The translations under genes and the position numbers were made by a program. Shown piece after piece: positions 63,110 to 64,000 of a stretch of 64,000 bases of DNA (its first letter is position 1; each line of letters starts with the position of its first letter). Where the stretch lies: the NCBI RefSeq assembly GCF_014305155.1, contig NZ_JACRUK010000013.1, forward strand, positions 1 through 64,000, read 5' to 3'. The stretch is from Flavobacterium muglaense (GTDB taxonomy: Bacteria > Bacteroidota > Bacteroidia > Flavobacteriales > Flavobacteriaceae). The notes under the pieces are model-generated. The model was not told the origin of the DNA, made no database searches, and was given only the letters and a program-made list of their open reading frames with translations.

Positions 63110-63312
63110 AACAAATACTTTTTACAAACTGGCATCCCATGCGCTGGATTCGTCTAGCAATAGGTATCTTTTTTATTCAGCAAGCTTTTCAGTACGAATT
63201 GTTTCTACTGGGTTTTGTTGCTGCATTTTTCTTATTTCAAGCCGTTTTTAACACTGGATGTCATTTAAACGGATGCGAAGTTCCATCCTATAAAAACAAT
63301 AAAGATGAGTAG
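63106..63312 (+). CDS. YgaP-like small membrane protein
   Basis: The 68-residue protein begins MKQILFTNWHPMRWIRLAIG, has two hydrophobic helices and ends FQAVFNTGCHLNGCEVPSYK. The two Cys near the C-terminus parallel the DUF2892 protein encoded at 61763. It starts 4 bp inside the methyltransferase gene and overlaps the thioredoxin start by 8 bp, so it belongs to the same operon. Probable role in membrane-linked thiol chemistry; not firmly assigned. Confidence 0.75.
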   Translation: MKQILFTNWHPMRWIRLAIGIFFIQQAFQYELFLLGFVAAFFLFQAVFNTGCHLNGCEVPSYKNNKDE

Positions 63313-63607
63313 TTTTAATACCCTAATAAATACTGACAAACCAGTCTTAGTAGACTTTTTTGCCACTTGGTGTGGCCCTTGCAAAGTCCTTGGTCCTATT
63401 TTAAAAGAGGTCAAAGATCAACTAGCTGATGGGATTTCAATTATCAAAATTGACGTTGACAAAAACCAACAACTAGCTGCTCAATACCAAGTACGTGGCG
63501 TTCCTACCATGATTTTATTCCAAAACGGAAAACAATTATGGAGACAATCTGGGGTTGTTCAAAAAAGCGACATCCTAAAAATTATTTTAGAAAAAAGTAA
63601 TTCATGA
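63305..63607 (+). CDS. trxA: Thioredoxin
   Basis: The 100-residue protein has the active site W-C23-G-P-C26 (FFATWCGPCKVLGP), VDKNQQLAAQYQVRGVPTMILFQNG with the cis-Pro, and normal thioredoxin length. It reduces disulfides and could reduce persulfides released by its operon partners. Start overlaps the preceding gene by 8 bp and its end overlaps the next gene by 4 bp. Confidence 0.92.
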   Translation: MSSFNTLINTDKPVLVDFFATWCGPCKVLGPILKEVKDQLADGISIIKIDVDKNQQLAAQYQVRGVPTMILFQNGKQLWRQSGVVQKSDILKIILEKSNS

Positions 63608-63798
63608 CCAGAAAAGCAATGATCATTACTGGAGCTGGTATAGCAGTTGGAGCCATTGCAGGATACGCATACTACCATTTTGTAGGCTGTGTATCTGGAA
63701 CTTGCGCCATTACCTCCAAACCCCTAAACTCCACATTATATGGAAGTTTAATGGGGGGATTAATTTTCAATATATTTGTAAAATCAGAAAAAAAGTAA
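63604..63798 (+). CDS. DUF6132-like small membrane protein
   Basis: The 64-residue protein has an N-terminal hydrophobic helix (MIITGAGIAVGAIAGYAYYHF), a central C-V-S-G-T-C-A-I-T-S, and a short second hydrophobic segment (LYGSLMGGLIFNIF). This pattern recalls the DUF6132 family; I am not certain of the family number. The Cys pair again points to thiol chemistry. It overlaps trxA by 4 bp and is the last gene of the operon. Confidence 0.75.
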   Translation: MTRKAMIITGAGIAVGAIAGYAYYHFVGCVSGTCAITSKPLNSTLYGSLMGGLIFNIFVKSEKK

Positions 63799-63817
63799 TT
63801 CAATTGCTTTTTTTTTC

Positions 63818-63841
63818 TATCTTTGTTAACCAAACGGTTAA
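63818..63841 (+). promoter_or_regulatory. Promoter and TetR-type operator
   Basis: TATCTTTG (63818-63825) is an exact -7 box; it is followed at once by TTAACC-AAAC-GGTTAA (63826-63841), a perfect inverted repeat ending 19 bp before the TetR ATG. The layout suits self-repression. Confidence 0.75.
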
Positions 63842-63860
63842 ACTAAAAAGTTAATATAAA

Positions 63861-64000
63861 ATGACCACCGAAGAAAAAATATTTAACGCGGCTCGAATTG
63901 TTTTCCAAAAGAAAGGATTTGCTGGTGCACGCATGCAAGAAATTGCAGATGAAGCGGGCATCAATAAAGCCATGCTGCATTATTGTTTTAAAAACAAGCA
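63861..64000 (+). CDS. TetR/AcrR-family regulator (truncated by window end)
   Basis: ATG at 63861 opens MTTEEKIFNAARIVFQKKGF, then GARMQEIADEAGINKAMLHYCFKNK, the classic TetR helix-turn-helix. The frame is open to the last base, so only the DNA-binding domain is visible. The palindrome just upstream is its probable operator. Genes it controls (often an efflux system) would lie beyond the window. Confidence 0.9.
   Translation, partial: MTTEEKIFNAARIVFQKKGFAGARMQEIADEAGINKAMLHYCFKNK

Noticed and set aside
1-64000. CRISPR array, tRNA, rRNA or complete insertion sequence
   Set aside because: No regularly spaced direct repeats with spacers, no cloverleaf other than the tmRNA tRNA-like part, and no transposase reading frame were seen by eye; a tRNAscan and ISfinder search would confirm.

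Overview
The window reads as chromosomal DNA of a member of the Flavobacteriaceae, most likely Flavobacterium or a close relative. The evidence is low GC, a type IX secretion C-terminal sorting domain, an outer-membrane beta-barrel/TonB receptor, many lipoproteins, sigma-ABfr-type -7 boxes (TAnnTTTG), almost no Shine-Dalgarno sequences, and flavobacterial versions of YebC, MenE and HsdR. No rRNA, tRNA, CRISPR array or intact insertion sequence was seen. One tmRNA gene is present.

Layout. 0-14 kb: envelope and housekeeping genes (lipoproteins, a secreted SGNH-like protein, alpha/beta hydrolase, GNAT, a HipA-like kinase/DUF3037 pair, NAD(P)HX dehydratase, S10 peptidase, gcvT, a Prc-like protease, YebC, an EamA transporter). 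14-20 kb: a large unassigned fold-type-I PLP enzyme convergent with a cysteine-synthase-family enzyme, then oligopeptidase B and YbaB. 20-38 kb: threonine aldolase, prfB with its programmed frameshift, L,D-transpeptidase, LpxD, an acyl-CoA carboxylase subunit, an S41 lipoprotein, MenE and a CPBP protease, ArsC, an outer-membrane receptor, fumarase C, a saccharopine/alanine dehydrogenase-type enzyme and a beta-lactamase-fold lipoprotein. 38.7-39.1 kb: ssrA (tmRNA).

39.4-47.3 kb is an accessory block immediately 3' of ssrA. It holds a Fic protein preceded by four regularly spaced operator-like repeats, and a type I restriction-modification operon (hsdM, hsdS, a KilA-N gene, hsdR). 47.6-53.3 kb is a molybdenum-cofactor operon read right to left: a ModE-like regulator, TauE/SafE, mobA, moaD, a moeB-rhodanese fusion, moaE, a moaC-moaB fusion and moaA. 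A ModE-type palindrome overlaps the -7 box in front of the regulator.

53.5-58.4 kb carries OsmC, an EamA/RhtA exporter with a homopolymer frameshift, a degraded gene, GapN and a rhodanese. 58.6-64 kb is a sulfur/persulfide-type cluster: a Crp/Fnr regulator, TauE/SafE, an MBL-rhodanese protein, YgaP-like membrane proteins, DUF202, a TPMT-like methyltransferase with an extra C-terminal domain, thioredoxin and a DUF6132-like protein. It ends in a truncated TetR gene with its own palindrome. Two promoters in the cluster carry the same Crp-like site at an identical distance from the -7 box.

Dispersed elements not explained by genes include at least four copies of a conserved-flank, variable-stem hairpin element, a GAGCGAAGTCGA-type palindromic repeat found both between genes and in frame inside hsdS and hsdM, and a palindrome shared by the KilA-N coding sequence and its upstream region. 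All functional calls come from reading the sequence; no database search was run.
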